A stretch of 64,000 bases of DNA from Metabacillus malikii (GCF_030813355.1 NZ_JAUSUD010000012.1:62001-126000); one strand, 5' to 3'. Shown: positions 9,365 through 19,568, counted from the stretch's first letter. The notes: generated from the sequence alone by a model not told the origin. Made by a program: numbers and translations.

Positions 9365-12300
9365 TTGTACAAAAACCTTATAAAATATGTCAGTATGTTT
9401 CTACTACTCGTAAGTTTCATGTTTTTATCATCAAATGGAACTGTGAAAGCTAATACTGACAGGTCTATATATCAACCATCGCCAAAAAAAGAAGTCGAGT
9501 ATAATTGGGGAAATAGTGGCCCGCCTGGGATGCCTGTTGATAATTTTGAAGCGATATTTGACCAATCAGGGTCCTATAGTGGAGATTATTTTGTTCAGAC
9601 ACATGCAGACGATGGGATTAGGGTAGAAGCAGATGGAAAGTTACTAATTGATCGTTGGAGCAAGTATACTGGATCGATAGATAAGGCATTGTGGTTAAAT
9701 GTACCTAAAAAAAATCATGCAGTTAAAACTCATTACTTTGAGGGTGGGTATGGAGCTGCTGTTTTTTCGCATGTCGTTCCATTAGATTCATGGCTTGCCT
9801 ACTATTATCCGAATCAATCATTATCAGGTATGCCAACATCAGCAAAAGTTATCTCACCAGTTGGAAGTTTTAAAAAGCTGTATGAAGATCATGGAACTAA
9901 AAGTCCCGGTTCAGGTATACCCACAGACCATTTTTCAGCTCGATATACAACTGCGAAGAAAATAAATGCTGGGGAATACATTGTAAGGGTTAAAGCTGAT
10001 GATGGAGCACGTGTATATATAGATGGGAAATTAGTAATAGACCAGTGGAAAAATGGAGGTTATAGAGAAACTGCTACGAAACTGGCAATTTCAGACCAAA
10101 AAAATGCTCCAGCAGAAGAAAAGGATATTCATTGGATAGAAGTACAATATTATGATTATACAAGTGCAGGTAAAGTAGAATTTTCACTAGAACCAGTTGA
10201 GAAGGCCACTGAAAATACATGGCTAGGTGAATTTTACTCAAACAGCAACTTTGAGGGAAATCCAATAATTGTTGGTGGGGCCAATGCTTTATCAAAGGTG
10301 CATAATATTCAATATAATTGGGGGAATGGTTCTCCATTATCTAGTGTACCAACTGACTATTTTACAGCTAGGTTTACGAAAGTGGAAAACTTTGAAGAGG
10401 GGACCTATCTCTTCAATGCCCTCGCTGACGATGGTGTTCGCGTATATATTGATAATAAGTTAGTGCTAGATGCATGGCCTAATAGTGATTATAAGGATAA
10501 GAAAACAGCAATTGATATTTCTAAAGGTAAACATGAAATAGTAGTTGAATACTATGAGAAAACGTATGCAGCTTATTTAACTTTTAATTATACTAAAATG
10601 GCTGAAAGAAAAACAGAAAAGGTAAAGAATGTTCAGTATAACTGGGGAAATGGTAGTCCCTCAGGAATGCCAGTTGATAACTTTACAGCAAAGTTTGACC
10701 AGTCTGGGACGTATAGCGGAGATTACTTTATTCAGTCATTTGCAGACGATGGTATTAAGGTAGAAGCAGACGGAAAGTTCTTAATTGACAGATGGGGAAA
10801 ATATGCGGGCTCGGTGGACCGTGCTTTATGGCTTGATGTTAGCAAAGGTACACATAATGTAAAGACGCATTATTTTGAAGGTGGATATGGTGCAGGTGTT
10901 TTCTCGCATATCGTACCACTAGACACCTGGCTTGCATATTACTATCCAAATCAGTCACTGTCAGGAATGCCAGTAGCAGCAAAAGTATTAACCTCTGATA
11001 AAGATTCACATAGACTTTATGAAGACCACGGTACAAAGAGCCCTAGTGCGGGTGTACCAGCAGACCGATTCTCTGCTAAATATACTACAGCAAAGCGTGT
11101 AAAAGCTGGAGAATATATTGCTAGAATAAAAGCAGATGATGGAGCACGTGTATATGTAGATGGAAAGCTAGTGATTGATCAGTGGAGCAACGGTGGGTAT
11201 AGAGAAAAGGCTATTAAGTTATCAATTTCTGATAATAAAAATGTACAAGCTAATGAAAAAGATATTCACTGGATAGAAGTACAATACTATGATTATATTA
11301 GTGCAGGAAAAGTAGACTTTTCCTTGGAACCAGTCAAAGAAGCCACAGAAGCCACATGGTTAGGTGAGTATTATCCTAGCAATAATTTTAAGGGGACACC
11401 AGCGATAGTTGGTGGAACGAATGCTTTAACAAAGGTGGACAATATTCACTTTAATTGGGGAAATGGTTCACCATTATCCGGGATACCAACGGACCACTTT
11501 TCTGCTAGGTTTACGAAAGAAGATATCTTTGAAGAGGGAACTTATCTTTTCAATGTTCTTGCAGATGATGGAGTTCGTGTATACCTTGATGATAAAATAG
11601 TGCTGGATGCATGGCCTAATAGTGACTATAAGGATAAGAAAACAGCAGTAGATATTTCACAGGGAAGACATAAAATTGTAGTAGAATATTATGAAAAGAC
11701 ATATGGGGCCTATTTAACATTTAACTATACAAAAATGTCCGAAAGACAAATTGAGAAGGTAAAAAATGTTGAATACAACTGGGGGAATAGTGGTCCTTTG
11801 GGGATGCCTACAGACAACTTTACTGCATTATTTGACCAATCTGGCACATATAATGGTGATTACTTCATTCAATCGTTTGCGGATGACGGTATTAAGGTAG
11901 AAGCAGATGGCAAGCTTCTTATTGACAGATGGGGTAAATATACTGGATCTGTTGATCGAGCCTTGTGGCTTGGAGTAAGTAATGAAAACCATACAGTTAA
12001 AACTCATTACTTTGAGGGAGGATATGGTGCAGGAGTATTTTCTCATGTCGTTCCTCTTAACTCATGGCTTGCATATTATTACCCTAATAAGACATTAGAA
12101 GGAATGCCGACAAAGGCAAAAGTGATACAACCAAGTATAGACAATCAGAAATTAGTAGATGACATAGGGAATGCAAGTCCTGGAACTGGGGTGCCAACTG
12201 ATAACTTCTCAACTCTCTATAGCTCTGCACAAAGATTAAAAGCGGGCGACTATGTATTAAGAGGGCTTGCAGATGACGGTATTCGTGTTTATGTTGATGG

Positions 12301-15037
12301 AGAACTTGTCATAGACCGTTGGACAAACTCGGCGGAAGCTAAAGAAGATGCTGTCAAAGTTAAAGTTGCAGACTTGAACGGTGCACCGAGCGGACAAAAA
12401 GATATTCATTGGATTGAAGTTGAACACTATGACAATACAGGTGCTAGCAAACTAGAATTTTCTATACAACCTTTTGAGGATGAGAAGGTGAATACTTGGA
12501 TTGCGGAGTTTTATCCAAATGATAGCTTTACAGGTACTCCTTATGTAATTGGTGGGAAGAGTAGTACACAAACTAGTCTTACAAATATTAATTTTGATTG
12601 GGGAAATGGCACACCACATCTAAAAATACCTAAAGATAATTTCACTGCGAAATTTACTAAAACTGTAAACTTAGAAACAGGAACATACATCTTTAGTGCA
12701 AATGGTGATGATGGAGTACGTGTTTACCTGGATAATAAGGTAGTATTAAATGCATGGCCTAATACAGATTCTAATGGAAAAAAAGAAGCAGTATTTGTAA
12801 GCGGTGGTGAGCATACAATTGTTGTAGATTATTTTGAAAAGACCTCTTCTGCCTATTTAGCTTTTGACTATAAAAAGATAAGGTCAAATAAAGTATTCTA
12901 TCAATATGCAAAAGAAATTCAATATAATTGGGGGTCTGGGGGCCCTGCCAACTTCCCTGCTGATGGTTTTGAAGCAGTTTTTGACCAATCTCAATTTTTA
13001 TCAGGAGACTACTTTATACAGACATTTGCGGATGGTAGAGTATCGATGGATATTGATGGTCAGGAAGTTATTAATCGAACAACTGATTCAAATGGACAAT
13101 TAGACCAAGTTTTATTATTGGGTAAACCAACAGGGAATCATGAGATTGAAACAACTTATTATGAAGAAAAGGGCAATGCTATGATTTTCTCTAACATAGA
13201 ACTCTTGGATACATGGATTGCCTATTATTATCCTAATAAAACATTAACGGGGCAGCCAGTAGCATCAAAATCGATTGCTCCAGTTGGGAACTATAAAGCG
13301 TTAGTAGAGAATAATGGTACAGAAAGCCCTGTAGTTGGTAAAGTGCCAACTGATAATTTCTCTGCTGTTTATCGTACAGCGAAGAGATTAGCTGCGGGTG
13401 ACTATATATTACGTGCGAAGTCAGATGATGGTATAAGAGTTTATGTAGACGGTAAACCAGTGCTAGACAGGTGGGTTGATGGAACTGGTGAAGAAACTGC
13501 AATTTCTCTAACTATTGAGGATAGGAATGTAAATAAACCGAATGAAAAGAATATCCATTGGATAGAGGTCCATTATTATGATGGAACTGGTGCAAGTAAT
13601 GTAGACATTGAGTTCCAACCGATTGAAGATGTTTATAATACTGACCATTGGGTTGGTTTTATTTATCCAACTAAGGAATTGACCGGTAATCCAGTTATTT
13701 TAGGTGGTAATGGTTCTGAACTTGAAATAAAAGATCTTAATTTTACATGGGGGTATAATAGCCCACATAAATTAATTCCATTAGATAATTTCTCAGCAAG
13801 ATATGTTAAAAAGACACATTTCGATGCAGGTAATTATCAAATAAAGACAGTATCAGATGATGGTATTAGAGTATATGTGGACGGAATTAAAAAAATTGAT
13901 TCATGGATTGACGGTGGTAATAATTTACAAGAAGCGGTGTTTTCACTTAGTGAAGGGGTTCATGAAGTAGTAGTTGAGTACTATGATAATACGTCAAGTG
14001 CACAATTAAATGTGGATATCATCTCGTTAACTACTCATGGTTCGAAAGTGGTTACTTCAATTAGGCTTCCAGTCTATCGAAGCTTTGATGAATTATCGAA
14101 TTATGCTTTGCATATACCAATGTATAACCCTTCTTATACAAGGTTATTCGAACTGCATTACGGAGACAATGTTACAGTAGTTGATGAATATTTATATGCA
14201 TCAAAAGTTAGAACTGAAGATGGAAAACAAGGGTGGGTTCATAAAGATTATTTAGAAAATAGTGTCCTAGATGATAGTTGGATTGTTAAAGAAGGACGAG
14301 TTCTAAGGGGGACGCCTTCTGCTTCCGGCGCAAATCTTGGCTCATTACCGTCTGGTGCTAAAGTGTCGCTTTTAGAACATGTTACAACAATTGATAAGAC
14401 CTATTCCGAATGGTATAAAGTCATTACAGATACAGGAAAAGTGGGTTGGATTTGGGGAGCGAGTAACCCTGGTGGAAATGAAGGATATAATGTCATTAAA
14501 TATGAGTTTGAAAAAGCAAATAAAGTAACAAACCAAGTAGGAGTATTTACTCCGTTATATTCCAAGGCAAATGTTACAGCTGACCAAATTAATCGTTTCA
14601 TAAGTCTGAAAACGAACGGTGAGAAAACAGTGATGACTAATATGGGATATGCATATTTGAAGGCTCAAGAACAAACAGGAGTAAATGCAATTTATCTACT
14701 AGCTCATTCAGGACTTGAAACTGGATGGGGGAAATCTGCAATTGTGAATACGAAATATAATTTTTATGGCATAGGAGCAATTGATTCTAAACCTGCTGAA
14801 GGTGCGTATGATTTCAACACACCAGAGGGAGGAATTATCGCAGGAGCTTCATGGATTAAACGTAATTACATTGACCGATCTTGGGATACGAATACAACAT
14901 TCCCATATTCTAGTAAACCAACTCTTGATAATATGAGAAATGACAATAGTTGGCATCAATATGCGACAGATGAAGCTTGGGCAGTTAAAATTGCATATTT
15001 TTCAAACCAATTTTACCAATTTATTGGTGGGAAATAA
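9365..15037 (+). CDS. Secreted PA14-repeat protein with SH3b and glucosaminidase (GH73-type) domains
   Basis: About 1,890 residues. A signal peptide (hydrophobic 8-25, probable cleavage near VKA) is followed by twelve PA14-like beta modules (to about 1,555). Each normally carries the DDGxRV-DGKxxID-W core and they are ordered A-B-C in four triads of about 390 residues. Two SH3b-like segments follow (about 1,560-1,705), then a LytD/GH73-type endo-beta-N-acetylglucosaminidase domain (about 1,715-1,890) with HSGLETGWGKS, whose Glu is the likely catalytic acid. It probably binds surface glycan through PA14 and cuts peptidoglycan glycan strands. TTG 9365 is preferred: GTG 9353 overlaps the AGAAGG site, although spacing to 9365 is slightly long. 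The first module of triad 4 has lost its DDG. A strong terminator follows. Confidence 0.88.
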   Translation: MYKNLIKYVSMFLLLVSFMFLSSNGTVKANTDRSIYQPSPKKEVEYNWGNSGPPGMPVDNFEAIFDQSGSYSGDYFVQTHADDGIRVEADGKLLIDRWSKYTGSIDKALWLNVPKKNHAVKTHYFEGGYGAAVFSHVVPLDSWLAYYYPNQSLSGMPTSAKVISPVGSFKKLYEDHGTKSPGSGIPTDHFSARYTTAKKINAGEYIVRVKADDGARVYIDGKLVIDQWKNGGYRETATKLAISDQKNAPAEEKDIHWIEVQYYDYTSAGKVEFSLEPVEKATENTWLGEFYSNSNFEGNPIIVGGANALSKVHNIQYNWGNGSPLSSVPTDYFTARFTKVENFEEGTYLFNALADDGVRVYIDNKLVLDAWPNSDYKDKKTAIDISKGKHEIVVEYYEKTYAAYLTFNYTKMAERKTEKVKNVQYNWGNGSPSGMPVDNFTAKFDQSGTYSGDYFIQSFADDGIKVEADGKFLIDRWGKYAGSVDRALWLDVSKGTHNVKTHYFEGGYGAGVFSHIVPLDTWLAYYYPNQSLSGMPVAAKVLTSDKDSHRLYEDHGTKSPSAGVPADRFSAKYTTAKRVKAGEYIARIKADDGARVYVDGKLVIDQWSNGGYREKAIKLSISDNKNVQANEKDIHWIEVQYYDYISAGKVDFSLEPVKEATEATWLGEYYPSNNFKGTPAIVGGTNALTKVDNIHFNWGNGSPLSGIPTDHFSARFTKEDIFEEGTYLFNVLADDGVRVYLDDKIVLDAWPNSDYKDKKTAVDISQGRHKIVVEYYEKTYGAYLTFNYTKMSERQIEKVKNVEYNWGNSGPLGMPTDNFTALFDQSGTYNGDYFIQSFADDGIKVEADGKLLIDRWGKYTGSVDRALWLGVSNENHTVKTHYFEGGYGAGVFSHVVPLNSWLAYYYPNKTLEGMPTKAKVIQPSIDNQKLVDDIGNASPGTGVPTDNFSTLYSSAQRLKAGDYVLRGLADDGIRVYVDGELVIDRWTNSAEAKEDAVKVKVADLNGAPSGQKDIHWIEVEHYDNTGASKLEFSIQPFEDEKVNTWIAEFYPNDSFTGTPYVIGGKSSTQTSLTNINFDWGNGTPHLKIPKDNFTAKFTKTVNLETGTYIFSANGDDGVRVYLDNKVVLNAWPNTDSNGKKEAVFVSGGEHTIVVDYFEKTSSAYLAFDYKKIRSNKVFYQYAKEIQYNWGSGGPANFPADGFEAVFDQSQFLSGDYFIQTFADGRVSMDIDGQEVINRTTDSNGQLDQVLLLGKPTGNHEIETTYYEEKGNAMIFSNIELLDTWIAYYYPNKTLTGQPVASKSIAPVGNYKALVENNGTESPVVGKVPTDNFSAVYRTAKRLAAGDYILRAKSDDGIRVYVDGKPVLDRWVDGTGEETAISLTIEDRNVNKPNEKNIHWIEVHYYDGTGASNVDIEFQPIEDVYNTDHWVGFIYPTKELTGNPVILGGNGSELEIKDLNFTWGYNSPHKLIPLDNFSARYVKKTHFDAGNYQIKTVSDDGIRVYVDGIKKIDSWIDGGNNLQEAVFSLSEGVHEVVVEYYDNTSSAQLNVDIISLTTHGSKVVTSIRLPVYRSFDELSNYALHIPMYNPSYTRLFELHYGDNVTVVDEYLYASKVRTEDGKQGWVHKDYLENSVLDDSWIVKEGRVLRGTPSASGANLGSLPSGAKVSLLEHVTTIDKTYSEWYKVITDTGKVGWIWGASNPGGNEGYNVIKYEFEKANKVTNQVGVFTPLYSKANVTADQINRFISLKTNGEKTVMTNMGYAYLKAQEQTGVNAIYLLAHSGLETGWGKSAIVNTKYNFYGIGAIDSKPAEGAYDFNTPEGGIIAGASWIKRNYIDRSWDTNTTFPYSSKPTLDNMRNDNSWHQYATDEAWAVKIAYFSNQFYQFIGGK

Positions 15038-15049
15038 TTGAACTAAAAT

Positions 15050-15091
15050 AAAAGCTGTAGCAAAACCATAAGGTTTTGCTACAGCTTTTAT
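15050..15091 (+). terminator. Strong terminator after glucosaminidase gene
   Basis: An 18-bp stem, 15050-15067 with 15072-15089 (AAAAGCTGTAGCAAAACC and its complement), with a 4-nt loop and A/T flanks on both sides. Confidence 0.9.
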
Positions 15092-15151
15092 TGCTTTATC
15101 CATTGTCATCTATTTTGAATAAGAGCCCTTATTTCTCATACTATTAACAAT

Positions 15152-15186
15152 AAAAAACAACATCCGATCTCGGATGTTGTTTTTTT
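15152..15186 (-). terminator. Terminator of the LCP gene
   Basis: ACAACATCCGA/TCGGATGTTGT stem with A and T runs on both flanks; it lies directly after the minus-strand stop codon and can also act in the other direction. Confidence 0.85.
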
Positions 15187-16171
15187 AATAATTACTTATA
15201 TTAATTTCATCAACGGAATCAGCACTTAAACCCAAATGTGTTCTTAACTCATCAGATAAAGTTTGTCTAACTTCGTCTTCAACTAAAAAGTACCAGATAC
15301 CATCATTTAGACGTTTTCCTTCACCTTCAATTTCAAGTTTCTTAATCGTTTTAGCAGCTGACTTATATTCCATTTGTATACCAATTATCTCATTAAGTGT
15401 CAAATTAGTTTTTATGTTATCTTCTAAAGCATCCAAAATATCGTCGTAATTTGTAAGAGTTGATAGGGAAGCACCCTTATCAATTACTTTAGAAATTACT
15501 TCGCGTTGCCTTTCTTGTCTTCCGAAGTCACCAAGAGGGTCCTCATTTCTCATTCTAGCATATTGTAATGCTTCTTCACCGTCTAAATGATGCTTACCTT
15601 CTGAGAGATACGTACCATCTAATTCGAATTCATGTTTGTTATCAACGTCAATACCACCCACCGCATCGACGATATCCCTAAATCCTTCCATGTTTACCTC
15701 TGCGTAATAGTCAATGGGAATGTTTAAGAAATGTTCTATTGATCGTATTGTCATTTCTATCCCACCAAATGCATAGGCATGATTCATTTTATCGATTTCA
15801 ATATCTCCATCTTCATCGATAAGCTCTGTCCGTGTATCACGAGGTATACTAACAATATTTGTTGATTTGGTATCAGGGTTTATAGTTAGAACTAACATTG
15901 AATCTGTTCGACCAGAATCACCTTCACGTTCATCGATACCAACGACTAAAATTGATAATGGATCTTGTAAATCGAATTGTACCTTTTCTTCTCTTTTTTC
16001 TGATTTTTCTCTATCTAAAGATTTATGCATTTTATCAACAGCATTTGCGATATCATTATATACATTGACTCCGTATATACCTCCGCCTATTAGTAACAGA
16101 ACAAATAGCAATAAAATAATGCGCAAAATTCGTCTTTTTTTGTTCTTTTTTCTATTTAATCGATTATTCAT
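15185..16171 (-). CDS. LCP (LytR-CpsA-Psr) family glycopolymer ligase
   Basis: 328 residues. A basic N-terminus and one membrane helix (about 15-35) put the catalytic domain outside. The LCP core runs from about 70: VVGIDEREGDSGRTDSMLVL, then SIPRDTRTEL with the phosphate-contacting Arg/Asp residues, YAEVNMEGF, VGGIDV and ALQYARMRNEDPLGDFGRQ. The family transfers undecaprenyl-pyrophosphate-linked wall polymers (teichoic acid or capsule) to peptidoglycan. It is the only minus-strand gene in the polysaccharide region and probably attaches the rhamnose-containing polymer made by its neighbours. AGGGATAA precedes the ATG, and a well-formed SigA promoter lies about 60 bases further upstream. Confidence 0.92.
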   Translation of the reverse strand: MNNRLNRKKNKKRRILRIILLLFVLLLIGGGIYGVNVYNDIANAVDKMHKSLDREKSEKREEKVQFDLQDPLSILVVGIDEREGDSGRTDSMLVLTINPDTKSTNIVSIPRDTRTELIDEDGDIEIDKMNHAYAFGGIEMTIRSIEHFLNIPIDYYAEVNMEGFRDIVDAVGGIDVDNKHEFELDGTYLSEGKHHLDGEEALQYARMRNEDPLGDFGRQERQREVISKVIDKGASLSTLTNYDDILDALEDNIKTNLTLNEIIGIQMEYKSAAKTIKKLEIEGEGKRLNDGIWYFLVEDEVRQTLSDELRTHLGLSADSVDEINISNY

Positions 16172-16484
16172 TTATTATCCCTACTTTATTGTAGTTTCTT
16201 TTATAATCCCTTGACTATCATATCAAAGATTATAGTTTTAAACCATGATATTTTCAAGGCATTTATTATAATGACCTTAATAGTACATGAATTATTATAC
16301 GAATTTTCGAGGAGAGGTTAGTCAATTACGTATAGAATGGAAAGATAATGACAATGGGTACAAAAGTATGATGGAAGGTGTTATAATTTGTCTTTGGGGA
16401 TAAAAATGTCGAATTATACTATAAAGAATGTCAAATAATAATATTACGTCAGATTGTTATGACAAATGAAAGTGTGGGAAAATA
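16172..16484. other. Divergent intergenic region between LCP gene and glycosyltransferase
   Basis: 313 bases, A/T-rich. It contains the minus-strand LCP promoter and short-range dyad symmetry around it (CCTTGA at 16209 and TCAAGG at 16254). A plus-strand promoter for the glycosyltransferase operon is expected here but is not clear; TTGTCT near 16389 with A/T-rich DNA after it is a weak candidate. No coding sequence is seen. Confidence 0.6.
16229..16257 (-). promoter_or_regulatory. SigA promoter of the LCP gene
   Basis: On the minus strand TTGAAA (16257-16252), a 17-nt spacer and a perfect TATAAT (16234-16229). The promoter is enclosed by an interrupted dyad CCTTGA...TCAAGG (16209-16259) that could be an operator. 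Confidence 0.75.
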
Positions 16485-17270
16485 GTGGGAATTGTGAAGG
16501 TAGCTATAAGTATCGTTACATATAACAGTAAGCATATTTTTAATGTACTTGAACATTTAAAAAAGGAATTTGCAAACGATAATCAATTTAGATTTCTCAT
16601 TTTTGATAATAACTCAACTAGTGAATATAAAGAACGATTAAGTGAATACAAGGATTTTGCAAAAATTACTTTTCATCATGAAAATAATGGTTTTGGTTTT
16701 GGACATAATTATAATTTATTACAAGCTGAAGAAGATTTCTTTCTTATTTTTAATCCTGATGTAATATTGCTGAAAAATGACCTTATAACTATGTTAGCAC
16801 AGTTTGAAAAGGATAACACTATCTCAATGTTAGTACCTAAGGTTATTAATGAGGACGGGTCTACGCAATATTTGATAAGAGACCGTGTAACTGTTTTTGA
16901 TTATGCATTACGATTTATTCCATTTCAATTTGTTAAGAGAATATTTGATAAACGATTAGCATCGTATGAATGTCGAGATTTGCCGGATGACCAAAATGTT
17001 GATATACGTATTGGTTCAGGCTGCTTTATGTTAATGAAGGGAGAAGTCTTTAAAGAAATTAAAGGTTTTGACGAGCGTTATTTCATGTACTTTGAAGACT
17101 ATGATTTATGCCTGGAATTAGAAAAACGAAAAAAACGAATTGTTTATACACCATTCACAAAGATTATTCACTATTATGAAAGAGGAGCTCATAAAAACTC
17201 AAAACTATTTAAGATATTTATGAAATCAATGTATAAATTTTTTAATAAATGGGGTTGGCGCTTTTTTTAA
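16485..17270 (+). CDS. Family 2 glycosyltransferase, WbbL-like rhamnosyltransferase
   Basis: 261 residues. It has VAISIVTYNS, IFDNNSTSE, ENNGFGFGHN and the DxD-type FNPDVIL, followed by GSGCFMLMKGEVFKEIKGFDERYFMYFEDYDLCLEL. This C-terminal signature is typical of WbbL-type enzymes that add L-rhamnose from dTDP-rhamnose to lipid-linked GlcNAc, which would be the second step after TagO. The start is uncertain between GTG 16485 and GTG 16494, since neither has a strong ribosome site. It heads the run leading to the polymerase gene. Confidence 0.82.
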   Translation: MGIVKVAISIVTYNSKHIFNVLEHLKKEFANDNQFRFLIFDNNSTSEYKERLSEYKDFAKITFHHENNGFGFGHNYNLLQAEEDFFLIFNPDVILLKNDLITMLAQFEKDNTISMLVPKVINEDGSTQYLIRDRVTVFDYALRFIPFQFVKRIFDKRLASYECRDLPDDQNVDIRIGSGCFMLMKGEVFKEIKGFDERYFMYFEDYDLCLELEKRKKRIVYTPFTKIIHYYERGAHKNSKLFKIFMKSMYKFFNKWGWRFF

Positions 17271-17324
17271 GATTGGATAGATGTAAAGTTAGTTTTGTTT
17301 ATTTAAGTAGGGGAGAGGATTGGT

Positions 17325-18725
17325 TTGAATAAATTCGAGAAAATTTTACTTACTATATTCTTCATCGAGGTATTTGTTGGTGGTGGAGGGAGGCTAATTG
17401 ACTTTGGGATTTTGTCAATTCGCCAAGTTATTTTCTTAATACTTCTAGTAACATACTGTATAAGAGTACTTAAAATGAAAGCATTCCTAGATAAAGAGGT
17501 AAATACATTTATAAGATTTAACCCTTTGACAATAGGGGTTTATTTATTAATAGGTTGGTTTGGAGTAAGTGCTGTTATCGGGTTAATAAATAATCATCCC
17601 ATATCTATTATCGTAATGGATTTCTTTAGAGTATCTTACTTTTTAGTTTATTTTCCGCTTGCTTACTATATTTCAAAGGATAAATTTTCAATTAATCGTA
17701 TTTTAGGAATTCTAAAGTATAGTGCTTTTGCTGTAGCTTTATTTACGATTGCTGTCTCATTGCTTGGTAAAACAGTGTTTAGTGCTAATTTTTCCGTTTT
17801 TTACGATTTCATGAATACTATTATGAACGACGATTTATTCTTTAGACCAAGTAACAGTGTCTTTTATAAAAGTCATCTTTTTGTTGTGATTGGTTTGGTA
17901 TTATCTCTTAATGCTGTACTTAGCAAAAAACACTCTTGGATAGATATTGCAAATTTAGTATTTTGTTCTTTCTCAGCGATATTATCTGAAACAAGAGGCT
18001 TTTTATTAGCATTCATGATTAGTATCTTGATGATTATTATCATTGATACAAAGATAATAATTGACCCAGTAAAAGGGTTTATCGAGAAGTGTCAGACGTT
18101 ATTTCGTACGAAACAATTTCTTAAAAAAATGGTTATATTAGTGTTTGTATTTATTTCTGTTCCGTTTTTATATGAGCATATGACATTAGACCGCTTTGAG
18201 GAAGAAGTGGTTGTTGAAGAAGAACCTGCGGATACGACGCTAGAGGAAGATGCAGGGAATGAGGAAGGAAATTCACCAAAAAAAGAGGTAAAGAAAGAAG
18301 TAAATGACATTAGCGTTAACGCTAGAATGAGTTTTATTTTAGCATCAAAAGAGATACTTCTAAGTGATGTAAAGAATTTAATTATTGGAACAGGATATGG
18401 TACAGAAATTGATGGAAGAGTGAATGGTATTGAAATGAGTTTCCTAGATATTTTAGTTGAACAGGGATTAATTGGATTCACATTTTGGCTATTTCTATTT
18501 TTGTTACCTTATTTCAATTATTATTCTATATTCAAACGTGGAGCAAAATTATCTGCGGTCGATATCTCATTAATGTCAGCATTTATGGGCTTGTTATTAT
18601 TAACAAATATAAATCCTTTCATTAACAATCCGATAGGTATAAGCTTTTTCCTAATTGTATTAATTGTTTCTCAAGCCAAAAGGACTGAATTTATGAACAA
18701 ATCCCGTAATGAGGTTAGACAATGA
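17325..18725 (+). CDS. O-antigen polymerase/ligase-like membrane protein (Wzy-like)
   Basis: 466 residues with about 10-12 membrane helices. Between hydrophobic halves lies one long hydrophilic loop (about residues 285-345) rich in E and K, followed by NARMSFILASKEIL and GTGYGTEIDG. The R-containing loop followed by G-x-G resembles the Wzy_C/O-antigen ligase superfamily. It probably polymerises repeat units on the outer membrane face. TTG 17325 is the start, with GGGGAGAGG 6 bases upstream. Its stop overlaps the next start (ATGA), so the two are translationally coupled. Confidence 0.8.
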   Translation: MNKFEKILLTIFFIEVFVGGGGRLIDFGILSIRQVIFLILLVTYCIRVLKMKAFLDKEVNTFIRFNPLTIGVYLLIGWFGVSAVIGLINNHPISIIVMDFFRVSYFLVYFPLAYYISKDKFSINRILGILKYSAFAVALFTIAVSLLGKTVFSANFSVFYDFMNTIMNDDLFFRPSNSVFYKSHLFVVIGLVLSLNAVLSKKHSWIDIANLVFCSFSAILSETRGFLLAFMISILMIIIIDTKIIIDPVKGFIEKCQTLFRTKQFLKKMVILVFVFISVPFLYEHMTLDRFEEEVVVEEEPADTTLEEDAGNEEGNSPKKEVKKEVNDISVNARMSFILASKEILLSDVKNLIIGTGYGTEIDGRVNGIEMSFLDILVEQGLIGFTFWLFLFLLPYFNYYSIFKRGAKLSAVDISLMSAFMGLLLLTNINPFINNPIGISFFLIVLIVSQAKRTEFMNKSRNEVRQ

Positions 18726-19555
18726 AAACAGCAGTCATTGTTTTATATAAAGTCAAAGTAAATGACAGCAAGACTATTCAATCATTAAGTAAAAGTTTGT
18801 TAACTCATAAAGATTTAAATAATAAAATTGAGTTCATTATTTATGATAATAGTCCAGAAAAACAAGAAATCGACCCTAATTTGTTTGGGGATTGTAAATT
18901 AATTTATGTCCATGATGAAAGAAATGAAGGAATAAGTACTGCCTACAATTATGCCTTAACTGTTGCTAACAATACTAAGAGTAAGTGGCTTCTCCTACTG
19001 GATCATGATACTAATCTAACTAACGATTATTTAGATATGATTATAGATTATAATGAAGCGGATAGGCATGTTGCTGCAATTGTTCCGACAATTTATTCAA
19101 GTGGGAAAAAAATATCCCCTGTCTTTTCTAATACTTTTAAACCATTACAAGATGAACAACCAGGTGTTGGAGTTCAATCCGATCCTGTTATGGCAATAAA
19201 TTCCGGGTCATTGATAAAAGTTGATTTTTTAAACAAAATAAGTGGGTTTAACAGAGAATTCCCTCTTGATTACCTTGATCATTGGCTATTTTATGAAGTC
19301 TATAAATCAGGTTATTTTGTAAATGTGTTGAATGTAGAATTAGAACACGACTTATCTGTAATGGATTATAATAATGTATCATTTACCAGATATAGAAGCA
19401 TCTTAGATTCAGAATATACATTTTATAAAAAGTATAAAAAGGAACTATATCCTGCATATAAAAAGCAATTAGTGAAGCGACTATTAAAGCAGTTTATTCT
19501 GGTGAAAAATAAAAAGATAGCACTTTATACGTTAAAGCAAATCTTATTGAGTTAA
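18722..19555 (+). CDS. Family 2 glycosyltransferase
   Basis: 277 residues. It opens with AVIVLYKVKV, has IIYDNSPEKQ near 40, NEGISTAYNYAL near 72 and the DxD-type LLDHDTN near 95, followed by AINSGSLIKVDFLNKISGFNREFPLDYLDHW. The DHDT motif and the acceptor segment resemble rhamnosyltransferases of the RfbF/RgpB kind, which is consistent with rml nearby but not decisive. It overlaps the polymerase gene by 4 bases and is 13 bases from the next glycosyltransferase, so the three form one transcription unit. Confidence 0.82.
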   Translation: MKTAVIVLYKVKVNDSKTIQSLSKSLLTHKDLNNKIEFIIYDNSPEKQEIDPNLFGDCKLIYVHDERNEGISTAYNYALTVANNTKSKWLLLLDHDTNLTNDYLDMIIDYNEADRHVAAIVPTIYSSGKKISPVFSNTFKPLQDEQPGVGVQSDPVMAINSGSLIKVDFLNKISGFNREFPLDYLDHWLFYEVYKSGYFVNVLNVELEHDLSVMDYNNVSFTRYRSILDSEYTFYKKYKKELYPAYKKQLVKRLLKQFILVKNKKIALYTLKQILLS

Positions 19556-19568
19556 AGGGAGTAATAAT

